In this document: one piece after another, positions 17,015 to 25,664 of the stretch
How the letters are laid out: the number at the start of each line of letters is the position of its first letter
Numbering within the stretch: position 1 is the first letter of the stretch
NCBI GenBank assembly: GCA_016703005.1
Contig: JADJCX010000010.1
Span: 62,001 to 126,000, forward strand
Source: Flavobacteriales bacterium
Lineage (GTDB): Bacteria; Bacteroidota; Bacteroidia; Flavobacteriales_F; PHOS-HE28
Reading direction: 5' to 3'
DNA length: 64,000 bases
Translations under genes and position numbers: made by a program
The notes under the pieces: generated by a model
The model's database searches: none
Seen by the model: the letters and a program-made list of their open reading frames with translations, nothing else
Told to the model about the DNA's origin: nothing

Positions 17015-17087
17015 CTGTTTGGCTCTTACAGGGTTGCCCCAGCGCTTCCCAAAGCATGTGAACACCTCCAGCTGATCGGTGCAATCC

Positions 17088-17095
17088 TACATTCG
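17088..17095 (+). promoter_or_regulatory. -7 promoter box (TACATTCG) of the FKBP lipoprotein gene
   Basis: TACATTCG lies 19 bases before the ATG at 17115. The longer frame starting at 17079 would place the box inside the gene, so it also supports the later start. Confidence 0.5.
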
Positions 17096-17114
17096 CCGTC
17101 CCAAAACAGAACGC

Positions 17115-17849
17115 ATGACTTTCCGCATCATCATAGCCACAGTGGCTCTCACCATTCTTAGCGCGTGCTCAAACGACGTTACCGGCCAGAAGGGCGGTAA
17201 GATCGACCTGAAGACGAACCTCGATTCCGTGAGCTACGGCATTGGCACACAGGTGGGGGAGAATCTAAAGGGCAACTTCCGCCAAAGCGGCATGGATTCC
17301 CTGAACAACGCTGCGTTGGCCGCTGGCCTGCGTGATGCATTGGACAGCACCATGCGTTTCAACTCCGAAAAAGTGAACACACTGGTGCAGGCGTACATGA
17401 TCGCCATGCAGCAAAAGGTCATGGCCATGGAGCAGGCCAAAGGCGAGGCGAACATCCGCGCAGGCGAAGCGTTCTTGAGCGAGAACGGCAAGAAGCCCGG
17501 TGTGATCACCACCCAAACGGGCCTGCAGTACGAAGTGCTGCAACAAGGCACCGGACCGAAGCCGACACTGACGGATTCCGTAAGCGTGCACTACAAAGGC
17601 ACGTTGGTTGACGGTACGGAATTCCAAAGCAGCTACACCTATGGCCAACCCGTGGGTTTCGCCGTGAGCGGTGTTAACGGTGTTATTGCCGGTTGGACCG
17701 AAGTGCTGCAGCTGATGCCCGTTGGCTCGCGCTACAAAGTGTACATCCCCAGCAACCTCGCATGGGGAGCGCAAAGCCCCGACCCCAAGATCCCGGCCTA
17801 CAGCACGGTGATCTTCGAAATGGAGTTGGTGAAGGTGATGGGGAAGTGA
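17115..17849 (+). CDS. FKBP-type peptidyl-prolyl isomerase lipoprotein
   Basis: 244 residues. The start at 17115 gives a lipoprotein signal (MTFRIIIATVALTILSAC) with the lipobox LSAC. A helical N-terminal dimerisation region of the FkpA/Mip type (KIDLKTNLDSVSYGIGTQVGENLK, then a long helix to about residue 130) is followed by an FKBP domain (YEVLQQGTGPKPTLTDSVSVHYKGTL, VIAGWTEVLQLMPVGSRYKVYIPS, AYSTVIFEMELV). It should speed proline isomerisation in folding envelope proteins. A strong terminator follows at 17868. Confidence 0.92.
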   Translation: MTFRIIIATVALTILSACSNDVTGQKGGKIDLKTNLDSVSYGIGTQVGENLKGNFRQSGMDSLNNAALAAGLRDALDSTMRFNSEKVNTLVQAYMIAMQQKVMAMEQAKGEANIRAGEAFLSENGKKPGVITTQTGLQYEVLQQGTGPKPTLTDSVSVHYKGTLVDGTEFQSSYTYGQPVGFAVSGVNGVIAGWTEVLQLMPVGSRYKVYIPSNLAWGAQSPDPKIPAYSTVIFEMELVKVMGK

Positions 17850-17867
17850 CCGTAGAACTGAACGGAT

Positions 17868-17899
17868 CGAAAGGCTCCGAAAGGGGCCTTTCGTTTTTT
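17868..17899 (+). terminator. Rho-independent terminator after the FKBP gene
   Basis: CGAAAGG and CCTTTCG pair around a 12-base loop and are followed by six Ts. It lies 18 bp after the stop codon. The minus-strand DUF551 gene ends at 17903, just beyond. Confidence 0.85.
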
Positions 17900-17902
17900 G
17901 CT

Positions 17903-18181
17903 TCAAGGCTCCTCCGGCAACGCCATCCAGTGCGTGACATCGCTAAAGAACTTGTTGCTGCCGCCTTCGCCCAGCCAGAAGTGCGGGCTGCCGGTGTAGC
18001 CGGTCTTCGTGGGGTTCTTGATGAAGTGCTCGTGCGCGAACTTCATGATCACGGCGTTGCGTTCTTCGGTGCCTATGCGCCCCGGCAAGTGGATGGTGTT
18101 GCTGGGCAACCAGCACAGCACGCGCTGGCCATCGGCCGGTAAGCGATCGGCCGTGCTGATCCAGGTTGCGTTCTTGGTCAT
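17903..18181 (-). CDS. DUF551-like small protein downstream of alkB
   Basis: 92 residues from the ATG at 18181 (MTKNATWISTADRLP). The opening TWISTADRLPADGQRVLCWLP and the closing VTHWMALPEEP are the hallmarks of DUF551 proteins, which are common in phages and of unknown function. In this window it is not in a phage: its start lies two bases after the alkB stop on the same strand, so the two form a tight operon. The frame could extend to 18247, but that would overlap alkB by about 60 bp. Confidence 0.65.
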   Translation of the reverse strand: MTKNATWISTADRLPADGQRVLCWLPSNTIHLPGRIGTEERNAVIMKFAHEHFIKNPTKTGYTGSPHFWLGEGGSNKFFSDVTHWMALPEEP

Positions 18182-18183
18182 CG

Positions 18184-19296
18184 TCAAGCAAGTTCCGCAT
18201 GTTTGTCCTTCAGGGCATCTACTCGCGGGTGCATGATACGGAACCAAACCGGCGGCAGCAGGCTCAGGATCATCATTCCCGGATAGCCCGTGGGCAGTTG
18301 CGCGCCATCCTCTAGTCCTTCCAGCGCTTGGTACTTTTTGCTGGCTTTGTGGTGGTGGTCGCTATGTCGGGTGAGTTCAAAGAGCATGAGGCGGCCCATG
18401 GGGTGATCGTTGTTCCATGAATGCACATGGTGCACTCGGCCAAAGGTGCCATCGGCACGTTGCACCCGTTGCAGCCCATAGTGCTCTATGTAGTTCACCG
18501 TTTCCAACAGCAGCACCCCAATGGCCGCTGCGAGCAGGAACGCGACCAAGGTGAACCAGCCGAAGACGAACAGTACTGTAGCGCACAGCGCGGTTTGCAG
18601 GAATACGAAGCGCAGCATTTCGTTCTCCATGTTCCACACCGACCGTCCTGCTTTGGCCAAGCGCTCGCGTTCCAAGTGCCAAGCGCTGAACCAACTGTAT
18701 ATGATGGTACGCACCCAGAAGAAGTAAAGCGGTTCGCCGCGACGAGCGCTGGCCGGATCCTGCCGCGTGGCCACGTGCCGGTGGTGTCCCCGATTGTGCT
18801 CAATGATGAAGTGCATGTACAACGAGGTAAGCAGCAATGCACGGGACAAGTCGCGCTCCCAGCGCTTGCTGCGGTGCCCCAGTTCGTGGGCCACATTGAT
18901 GCCGTAAACCCCACATAGCAGGCCCATGGTGGCTATGCGCCCTGCGATCTCCCAATTCGTTAACCCGGTTTCGCCAATAGTGAAGAAGAACAGGACCAGC
19001 AAGCCCCACTGAATGGGTACGATGGCATAAACGATCCAGTCGAACAATGGCTCGTTCAGCGCAGCTTCCTCCTCTTCTTTGCTGAAACGATCATGACTTT
19101 GGGGTAACAACAGATCCGCGATCGGCACCACCGCGAACCCGTATAACGGGAACAGCCAGCACCACGGTCCGTGGCCCAGCAAACCGACCAGCCCGAAGGC
19201 CGGACCTACGAGGGTGAGCAAGTATCGGTAGGAGCGGTTCCGTGCAGCGCGCTGCACGGCAGTTGAGGTAAGGATGCTTGTTGGGGTCGTTGTCAT
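18184..19296 (-). CDS. alkB: Alkane 1-monooxygenase (membrane di-iron hydroxylase)
   Basis: 370 residues from the ATG at 19296 (MTTTPTSILT). An integral membrane hydroxylase with about six membrane segments and the conserved histidine boxes HELGHR, HNRGHHRHV, NYIEHYGLQR and SDHHHKASKKYQ, which bind two irons. It oxidises medium- to long-chain alkanes to 1-alkanols and needs rubredoxin as electron donor. No rubredoxin or rubredoxin reductase gene is in this window. It is divergent from the M16 pair and followed two bases later by a DUF551 gene. Confidence 0.93.
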   Translation of the reverse strand: MTTTPTSILTSTAVQRAARNRSYRYLLTLVGPAFGLVGLLGHGPWCWLFPLYGFAVVPIADLLLPQSHDRFSKEEEEAALNEPLFDWIVYAIVPIQWGLLVLFFFTIGETGLTNWEIAGRIATMGLLCGVYGINVAHELGHRSKRWERDLSRALLLTSLYMHFIIEHNRGHHRHVATRQDPASARRGEPLYFFWVRTIIYSWFSAWHLERERLAKAGRSVWNMENEMLRFVFLQTALCATVLFVFGWFTLVAFLLAAAIGVLLLETVNYIEHYGLQRVQRADGTFGRVHHVHSWNNDHPMGRLMLFELTRHSDHHHKASKKYQALEGLEDGAQLPTGYPGMMILSLLPPVWFRIMHPRVDALKDKHAELA

Positions 19297-19312
19297 GGCT
19301 GTTTGCCCGCAA

Positions 19313-19320
19313 CGAAAGTA
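19313..19320 (-). promoter_or_regulatory. -7 promoter box (TACTTTCG) of alkB
   Basis: TACTTTCG on the minus strand, 16 bases before the alkB ATG at 19296. Confidence 0.5.
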
Positions 19321-19412
19321 GAACCCGGATGTGCGAGCCGTTTGCAACGAGCTCACGCGGGACTTGCGTCTGCGACGCCTCCCGCTCCGCCGCCGTGTTG
19401 TTACTACAGGCC

Positions 19413-19420
19413 TACATTAG
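19413..19420 (+). promoter_or_regulatory. -7 promoter box (TACATTAG) of the M16 protease pair
   Basis: TACATTAG, a variant of the window's common box, lies 25 bases before the ATG at 19446, within the 149-bp divergent region shared with alkB. Confidence 0.4.
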
Positions 19421-19445
19421 CGGCCCTTTGCCAGAAACCGACGAC

Positions 19446-20765
19446 ATGAACAGAGCAAGTTTGGCGCCCATAGCGGCGGCGTTGGCCGTTTCCGCCAGTG
19501 CGCAGATGCAGCCGATCGCATTCACCGAATTCGACCTCGACAACGGGTTGCATGTGATCCTGCACGAAGACCATAGCACCCCGATCGTCAGCGTCAGCGT
19601 GATGTACCACGTAGGCAGCAAGAACGAAACGAGCGACCGTCGCGGCTTCCCCCACTTCTTCGAGCATTTGCTCTTCGAAGGTTCCGCCAACATCGAGCGT
19701 GGCGAGTTCAGTAAGCACGTTGAGAAAGCCGGTGGAGTGCTCAATGCCAACACCAACGGCGACCGCACGTACTATTACGAAGTGCTGCCCAGCAATCAGT
19801 TGGAACTGGGGCTCTGGCTCGAAAGCGAACGCATGTTGCACGCCAAGGTGGACCAGGTCGGTGTGGACACCCAACGCGAAGTAGTGAAGGAGGAACGCCG
19901 CCAGCGGTATGAGAACCAGCCGTACGGGAGCATTCTCATCGAGGTGCTGAAACGGGCGTACACCGTGCATCCTTACCAGTGGCCCACCATCGGCTTCATG
20001 GAAGACCTGAACGCAGCGAGCGAAGCGGATTACCGCACGTTCTATAAAACGTACTACGTGCCCAACAACGCCGTGCTGGTTGTCGCTGGCGATATCAAGC
20101 AGGATGCGGCCAAGGATCTGGTGAAGAAGTATTTCGCCGGGATCCCGAAGGGCAATGATGTGCCACCGGTGAAAGCGGAGGAGCCACCCATGAACGGTGA
20201 GGTGCGCGATGTGGTGAAGGACAACATTCAATTGCCCGCTGTAGTGCAGGCGTACCGTATTCCCGCTATAGGCACCGATGATTTCTATGCGGTGGATATG
20301 CTGAACCGCATTCTGAGCAATGGCAATTCGTCGCGTTTGCAGACAAAGCTGAAAGACGAGCAGGAACTGGCCTTGGTAGTCGGTTCGTTCAGCTTGCCCT
20401 TCGAGCACCCAGGCCTTGCCATCGCATTTGCGATCGCCGCGGCAGGTATTGATCCCGACACATTGGAGGCGAGCATGAATGCTGAGTTCGCGCGCGTAGG
20501 AAAGGAGTCGATCAGCGCACCGGAGCTGGCAAAATTGAAAGCCCAGCTTGAAACAGAATACGTTCAAGCGAACAGCCGCATCACAGGCGTCGCCGAAAAC
20601 CTCGCCAACGCCTACACCTTCATGGGAGGCACCAAGACAGTGAACGGCGAGTTGGACCGCTATCTCGCCGTTACCGCCGCCGATATCCAACGGGTGGCCA
20701 AGGAGTATTTCGTTCCGCAGAACCGCGTAGTGCTGCACTACGTGCCCAACACCACACAGAACTGA
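19446..20765 (+). CDS. M16 family zinc peptidase, catalytic subunit
   Basis: 439 residues from the ATG at 19446, which starts a signal peptide (MNRASLAPIAAALAVSASAQ). The inverted zinc motif HFFEH (HxxEH) and the downstream glutamate region VVKEERRQRYENQPYG are present, so this should be the active subunit of an M16B (pitrilysin/processing-peptidase-like) protease in the periplasm. Two M16 halves are visible, the second beginning near VRDVVKDNIQLPAV. The stop overlaps the start of the partner gene (TGATG), as usual for co-translated M16 pairs. Confidence 0.92.
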   Translation: MNRASLAPIAAALAVSASAQMQPIAFTEFDLDNGLHVILHEDHSTPIVSVSVMYHVGSKNETSDRRGFPHFFEHLLFEGSANIERGEFSKHVEKAGGVLNANTNGDRTYYYEVLPSNQLELGLWLESERMLHAKVDQVGVDTQREVVKEERRQRYENQPYGSILIEVLKRAYTVHPYQWPTIGFMEDLNAASEADYRTFYKTYYVPNNAVLVVAGDIKQDAAKDLVKKYFAGIPKGNDVPPVKAEEPPMNGEVRDVVKDNIQLPAVVQAYRIPAIGTDDFYAVDMLNRILSNGNSSRLQTKLKDEQELALVVGSFSLPFEHPGLAIAFAIAAAGIDPDTLEASMNAEFARVGKESISAPELAKLKAQLETEYVQANSRITGVAENLANAYTFMGGTKTVNGELDRYLAVTAADIQRVAKEYFVPQNRVVLHYVPNTTQN

Positions 20766-22894
20766 TGGTCCGCAACACTGCTCTGCTCATCGCGGCCCTG
20801 CTCATTCCAGCAATGACCACCGCACAACTCGATCGCTCAAAGGCGCCCACGCCCGGCCCTGCTCCGCAGGTGCGCGTTGGCCAGCATACCTCGTTCGTCC
20901 TCGCAAACGGAATGCGGGTGATCGTAGTGGAGAACCACAAACTGCCCACCATCAGCGTGCAAATGCGGTTCGATATCGAGCCCTTCCTGCAAAGCCCCGC
21001 CGTGGGCTACACCGACCTTGTAGGCGAACTGCTTACCAGCGGGACACGTCGCAAGACGAAGGCCCAGATCGATGAAGAGGTGGATGCCATGGGCGCGCAG
21101 CTGAGCGCCACCGCCGATGGTCTTTTCGCCAGTGGGCTCAAGAAGAATTTCACGCCGTTGATGAATCTGGTGTACGACGTGATCAGTAGCGCGAACTTCC
21201 CTCCAGCCGAATTCGAGAAGGCCAAGACACGCATGCTCAGCGCCATGCAAAGCCGGAAGGACGATCCCGATGGAATAGCGGATCAGGTCGGTAGGGCCCT
21301 CACGTTCAGTAAGGGCCATCCCTATGGTGAAGTGGCCACGGCAAAAACCGTGGAGGCCATAACACGCAAGCAAGTAGTGGCATACTACGATCGTTTTTTC
21401 CGGCCGGCAAAGAGCTACTTGGTGTTCGTTGGTGACATAACCGAATACGAAGCCCGCCAAGCCGCTGAGAAGTACTTTGCCAACTGGGCGCCGAACACGG
21501 CAGTGGTGCCGGTTCTGGATGCGGATGGCGCCGAGGTAGTGGATGGGTTGGGGCCGATCAGAACGGCCAAGAAAGTCCCGGTGGCTCCATCCATGCGGCG
21601 TGTTGCATTCGTGGATCGTCCCGGCGCTGCGCAGTCGCTCATCCGGGTTGTGTACCCCGTACATCTGCACCCCTGGGATCCCATGCACGTGGATGCCCAA
21701 GTGTTGAATACCATCATGGGCGGGGGCGTATTCAACGCACGCCTGATGCAGAACCTCCGCGAGGACAAGGCCTATACGTACGGTGCCTACAGTAGCCTCG
21801 ATGCGGACCGCTATGCAGGTAGCTTCAGTGCTGGTGCGAGTGTTCGTACCTCGGTTACTGATAGCGCGGTGAGCGAATTCGTATTCGAGTTGGAGCACAT
21901 CCGTGAAAATCCGGTCACTGAGGAGGAGTTGTCCCTGGCCAAGAGCTACCTCGCTGGAAGCTTCGGTAGGTCCTTGGAGGATCCGCGCACCATTGCCCGT
22001 TTCGCGCTCAACACTTATTTGTACGGGCTTCCGGCCAACCACTACAATACCTACTTGCAGCGATTGGATACCGTTACGGCATCAGGCGTGCTGGCGGCGG
22101 CAAAACAGTTCATGACGCCCGACCACAGCACGATCCTTGTGGTGGGTGACAAGGATGAGGTAGCCGGCAAACTCGCCCAATTCAGTTTCGAGGGCTCGGT
22201 TACCTACTACGATATCAATGGCGACATCTACCGCGAGAATGTGCAACCTCCTCCGGCCGGGATGACCGCCCAGCAAGTGCTCGATGCGTACTTCACCGCG
22301 ATCGGGGGAAAGAGCAACATTATCGGCGTTGGCAACCTGAAAACGGTGATGTCCGCAACCATGCAGGGTATGACCATCACAGCTACCACCTACAACAAAG
22401 GGCAGGACAAGTATGCCATGGAGATGAAGGCCGGTCCGATGACCGTTCAGAAAGTGGTGTACGATGGTGTGCGCGGTATTTCCACCGGACCCGACGGCAA
22501 GAAGGAACTCGTGGATCTGGAATTGGAGGAGCTTGCGATGGAGGCACCCGCGTTCCCTGAACTGAACTACCAGCGTATGGGCCGGTTGATCCTCAGCGGC
22601 ATTGCCGAAGTGGACGGGGAGGAGTGCTACAAGCTGACTTTGATGCTCGATAACGGTGGCAAGATCACCGAATACTACAGCAAGAAGAGTGGCTTGAAAC
22701 TTCGCAAGGTGCAGGTGAAGCAGACCGGCGAGGGCAACATGTCGGTGACCACCGACCTGAAGGACTATCGTCCGGAAGGCGGAATCCTGTTCCCCCATTT
22801 GGTGGAACAGAGCGCGGGTATGAGCATGACCTTTACCGTGACCGAGATCGCCGTGAACAAGGGAGTGCCCGACGGCGTATTCCTGTTGGAGTGA
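20765..22894 (+). CDS. M16 family non-catalytic partner with an extra C-terminal domain
   Basis: 709 residues with a signal peptide (MVRNTALLIAALLIPAMTTAQ). The M16 core lacks HxxEH: the equivalent stretch reads GYTDLVGELLTSGTRRK, so it is inactive, as in known partner subunits. The second M16 half includes LMQNLREDKAYTYGAYSSL. After about residue 500 an additional domain of about 200 residues begins (TAQQVLDAYFTAIGGKSNI, TITATTYNKGQDKYAMEM). It resembles LolA-like or outer-membrane lipoprotein-sorting folds. The two gene products probably form a heterodimer. Confidence 0.88.
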   Translation: MVRNTALLIAALLIPAMTTAQLDRSKAPTPGPAPQVRVGQHTSFVLANGMRVIVVENHKLPTISVQMRFDIEPFLQSPAVGYTDLVGELLTSGTRRKTKAQIDEEVDAMGAQLSATADGLFASGLKKNFTPLMNLVYDVISSANFPPAEFEKAKTRMLSAMQSRKDDPDGIADQVGRALTFSKGHPYGEVATAKTVEAITRKQVVAYYDRFFRPAKSYLVFVGDITEYEARQAAEKYFANWAPNTAVVPVLDADGAEVVDGLGPIRTAKKVPVAPSMRRVAFVDRPGAAQSLIRVVYPVHLHPWDPMHVDAQVLNTIMGGGVFNARLMQNLREDKAYTYGAYSSLDADRYAGSFSAGASVRTSVTDSAVSEFVFELEHIRENPVTEEELSLAKSYLAGSFGRSLEDPRTIARFALNTYLYGLPANHYNTYLQRLDTVTASGVLAAAKQFMTPDHSTILVVGDKDEVAGKLAQFSFEGSVTYYDINGDIYRENVQPPPAGMTAQQVLDAYFTAIGGKSNIIGVGNLKTVMSATMQGMTITATTYNKGQDKYAMEMKAGPMTVQKVVYDGVRGISTGPDGKKELVDLELEELAMEAPAFPELNYQRMGRLILSGIAEVDGEECYKLTLMLDNGGKITEYYSKKSGLKLRKVQVKQTGEGNMSVTTDLKDYRPEGGILFPHLVEQSAGMSMTFTVTEIAVNKGVPDGVFLLE

Positions 22895-22917
22895 ACATCG
22901 GTTCCCGGAATGAACAG

Positions 22918-22955
22918 AAGCGGAGCGGGTAACACCTGCTCCGCTTTTCTTTTCG
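22918..22955 (+). terminator. Rho-independent terminator after the M16 pair
   Basis: AAGCGGAGC and GCTCCGCTT pair around an 11-base loop and are followed by TTCTTTT. It lies 24 bp after the stop and also before the convergent gene that ends at 22967. Confidence 0.8.
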
Positions 22956-22966
22956 TCCCGGCATGG

Positions 22967-24826
22967 CTACTCGTTGAACCCGATGTACCGGTCCAAGAGT
23001 ACTTGCGTGATGGCTTGGCCGCGCACGAGTAACTCAGCCTTGGCGGGACTTGTCGCGGTATCCCCCAGTTGTTGCAGGAAGCGCCGGCCCACGTTGTCCC
23101 AAACGAGCGTTCGATGTGCATCGGCGATCCCGAAGCCGTCGTCGAAACTCCAGTAGGCGAAGTGCTCCTGTGATGGGTTCAACAGGTCTTTGCCCCACGG
23201 GTTGGGTTGCTGTAACAGGCCCATTTGAGCCAGTAGAGTGGTGGAAACGTCGCTGTGGCACCCGTAGGTGGTGTTGGTCTTTCCTCTCCACTCATTTCGA
23301 AGCGCCGGCCCGCAGAGCAGCAGCGGAATACGATGCCGCTCGGCCACATATTGGGCACGGTATTTCGGTAGAAAGTGTCCGTGATCCGGCACGATCACGA
23401 ACAAGGTGTTCGCGTACCAAGGCTGCAGCTTAGCCTGTGCCATGAACCATCCCAGCCACTGATCGGTATAGTGCACAGTGTTCCGGTACCGGTCCGGTTC
23501 GCTTCTGCCGGTGAACGGGCTGTGTACCGGTGCCACGAACGGCTCATGACTGGTGGCTGTCATCACCACGTTGATGAAGGGTTGTTGCATCCTCTTCAAA
23601 TCTTCCAACGCGAACGAGAAGAGATCCTCATCGAAGGCACCCCAACGTGTGCGATGCTTGCCGGGTATGCTGCTTTCGTCGTGTATCACGTCGAAGCCCA
23701 TGGCATGCAGGTAACTGCGTGTGTTCGCGAAGCTCACGTCGCCCGAGTAGGTGTAACGGCTGTTGTAGCCAGCGCTGTCCAATGTGTGCACCAAACTGGG
23801 CAACCGATCGAACTTCCCGAACTGCCGAATGATGGTGGTCTTGGGCTGCGAAGGGAAGCCGCTCAACACCGCACACAATCCTTGCTCGGTCCTGAACCCC
23901 GTGCTGTAGAAGTTCGTGAAGAGCGATCCTTGTTCGCAAAGCTTGCTGAATTCGGGCGACACGTCCTGTTCACCACCGAGCGGTGCGATCACATCACCGC
24001 TCCAACTCTCCAACAGGATAAGCACAATGTTCGGGCGTTCGATGGCGAGAACATGCACGGTGCCTTCTGCGGCCGGGGCGAAGGCTCGGGAAACGATCGC
24101 TTCGGCTTTTGCCGGTTCTAAATAGGTGTACGGGTTGAACTCATATTCCGCAGGCACCACCAACACTTCCAAGGCATTCCAGGGCCCGTTCAGCGCTGCG
24201 AGATTCAGCACTTGATGCGTGCTGTAATACGCCCAGCTCTTGTCGATCGGATAGTCTTGCACGCCGCCACGCAGTGCGAGGATGCACGACGCGGGCAAAA
24301 GCGCTGCCGCGGCTACCCGCGCCGCGACCGCTCCATCGCCCCAAGGCGAGTTGGTCCTGATGCGTTCCAGCATAAAGAACCACAGCACGGTAATGGCCAG
24401 CACGGCAAGCGTGGGCCAGAGGACATGCGCTCCACCCGCAGCGGCTATGGCTTCCTCGGGGTATACCAAGTACGAGAGCGCTTTGCGGTTCACCTTGGTG
24501 CCCCAACTGGCGAACAGACCGATATCCGCCACGCTCACGAAAGCGCACAACGCAAGCATCGTGATCATCCATCCGTTCATTACCCTTCGCAACCATTTTC
24601 GCTCAGCGAAAAACAGAACGGCGGTGATCAAGGATGGCACGAGCAGGAGATAGCCGGCCATGCTGATGTCCATTGCAAAGCCGTATCGAAAGCTCGACAG
24701 CACTTCCAGAGTTGCAGCTTGGGAAGTGTAGTGCCAGCCGAAAGCGAGGAACAGTGCCCGCTGAATGGCGAAGAAGAGCAGCCAAAGCACCGCCAACTTC
24801 AGGAAGTACACTATACCTGCCCGCAT
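22967..24826 (-). CDS. LtaS-like membrane sulfatase-family enzyme
   Basis: 619 residues. Five N-terminal membrane segments within about residues 5-200 precede an extracytoplasmic alkaline-phosphatase/sulfatase-fold domain. The opening metal site is in NIVLILLESWSGD, the likely catalytic threonine in STGFRTEQGLCA, and the late metal ligands in VIVPDHGHFLP. The layout is that of lipoteichoic-acid synthase relatives, which move phosphoglycerol or phosphoethanolamine groups. Bacteroidota do not make lipoteichoic acid, so the acceptor is more likely a lipid or surface glycan; this is inference. Confidence 0.85.
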   Translation of the reverse strand: MRAGIVYFLKLAVLWLLFFAIQRALFLAFGWHYTSQAATLEVLSSFRYGFAMDISMAGYLLLVPSLITAVLFFAERKWLRRVMNGWMITMLALCAFVSVADIGLFASWGTKVNRKALSYLVYPEEAIAAAGGAHVLWPTLAVLAITVLWFFMLERIRTNSPWGDGAVAARVAAAALLPASCILALRGGVQDYPIDKSWAYYSTHQVLNLAALNGPWNALEVLVVPAEYEFNPYTYLEPAKAEAIVSRAFAPAAEGTVHVLAIERPNIVLILLESWSGDVIAPLGGEQDVSPEFSKLCEQGSLFTNFYSTGFRTEQGLCAVLSGFPSQPKTTIIRQFGKFDRLPSLVHTLDSAGYNSRYTYSGDVSFANTRSYLHAMGFDVIHDESSIPGKHRTRWGAFDEDLFSFALEDLKRMQQPFINVVMTATSHEPFVAPVHSPFTGRSEPDRYRNTVHYTDQWLGWFMAQAKLQPWYANTLFVIVPDHGHFLPKYRAQYVAERHRIPLLLCGPALRNEWRGKTNTTYGCHSDVSTTLLAQMGLLQQPNPWGKDLLNPSQEHFAYWSFDDGFGIADAHRTLVWDNVGRRFLQQLGDTATSPAKAELLVRGQAITQVLLDRYIGFNE

Positions 24827-24855
24827 GTGTGATCGTCCCGACGCATCGGGAGCGG

Positions 24856-24863
24856 CAATGTTA
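24856..24863 (-). promoter_or_regulatory. Possible -7 box (TAACATTG) of the LtaS-like gene
   Basis: TAACATTG on the minus strand, 29 bases before the start at 24826 and followed by GCCGC, as in several other boxes here. Confidence 0.3.
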
Positions 24864-24893
24864 AGCGACCATGACCGTGCTGCTTCCTCGGAT

Positions 24894-25664
24894 TCACTTC
24901 ACACCCTTGCGCCAGCGGCCCGTGAGGTACTGTAGGAGTGTCGGGTGGTGCCACAACCTGCTGTCCATTTCCCGCCGGTGGCCATTGAACTTGCCGTCCG
25001 CATGATCATGCAATGCGGCCGTGAGGAGTTCTATCCCTTTGGCCAGTTGTAGCAATGGGTACGTGGTGAAATTGTCGGCTGGGGCATGGGGCACATGCGC
25101 CTGCGCGATGACCCCTCCGGTATCGATGCCCTTATCCACCAAGTGAACGGTAACACCTGCATTCGCTGCATCGTCGTTCATCAACGCCCAATACAAACCA
25201 TGGATACCGCGGTAACGAGGTGTGATACCGGCGTGGATGTTTAGGAATGGAACATCCACCGCTGAAAGCAATTGATGACGGATCACCCGGGTGCCGCTCA
25301 CCACGACAACATCGGGCCGCAGGCCCTGCAATGCTGCAATGGTCGACTCATCGTTCACGGACGTCACATGGGTCACCCCTGTCTCCGGCAGTGCACCTTC
25401 GTTGAGGCCATGTGAACGCAGGATCTCATTGCGACGCTTGGCCGATGTCCATTTCAGGATGGGCACCACAGCGAGCAGAAAAAAGACCTGGCCGGTTGTT
25501 TTCATCCAACCGATGCGTGCCGCGCGCCGCTTCAGCAACTGCCACTTGTCCTGCGGCCCTTCCATGATCACACCAGCGAGTTGAAAGTGCGATCGCAAGC
25601 TGTGTACGAGGATGTTCGAAGGTGCGCCCGGCCCGGCCAGGACAACGATCCGTTGTTCAGCCAT
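24894..25664 (-). CDS. Formyltransferase family protein
   Basis: 256 residues of the formyltransferase fold shared by methionyl-tRNA formyltransferase and sugar N-formyltransferases. The active-site region reads NIHAGITPRYRG (the N-x-H pair) with the following D in VDKGIDTGGVI. The N-terminal half has a Rossmann start (QRIVVLAGPGAPS) and an insert of about 50 residues before VVVVSGTRVI. It begins eight bases inside the upstream deacetylase gene, so the two are translationally coupled. The pairing suggests modification of an amino sugar in a surface polymer. Confidence 0.8.
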   Translation of the reverse strand: MAEQRIVVLAGPGAPSNILVHSLRSHFQLAGVIMEGPQDKWQLLKRRAARIGWMKTTGQVFFLLAVVPILKWTSAKRRNEILRSHGLNEGALPETGVTHVTSVNDESTIAALQGLRPDVVVVSGTRVIRHQLLSAVDVPFLNIHAGITPRYRGIHGLYWALMNDDAANAGVTVHLVDKGIDTGGVIAQAHVPHAPADNFTTYPLLQLAKGIELLTAALHDHADGKFNGHRREMDSRLWHHPTLLQYLTGRWRKGVK

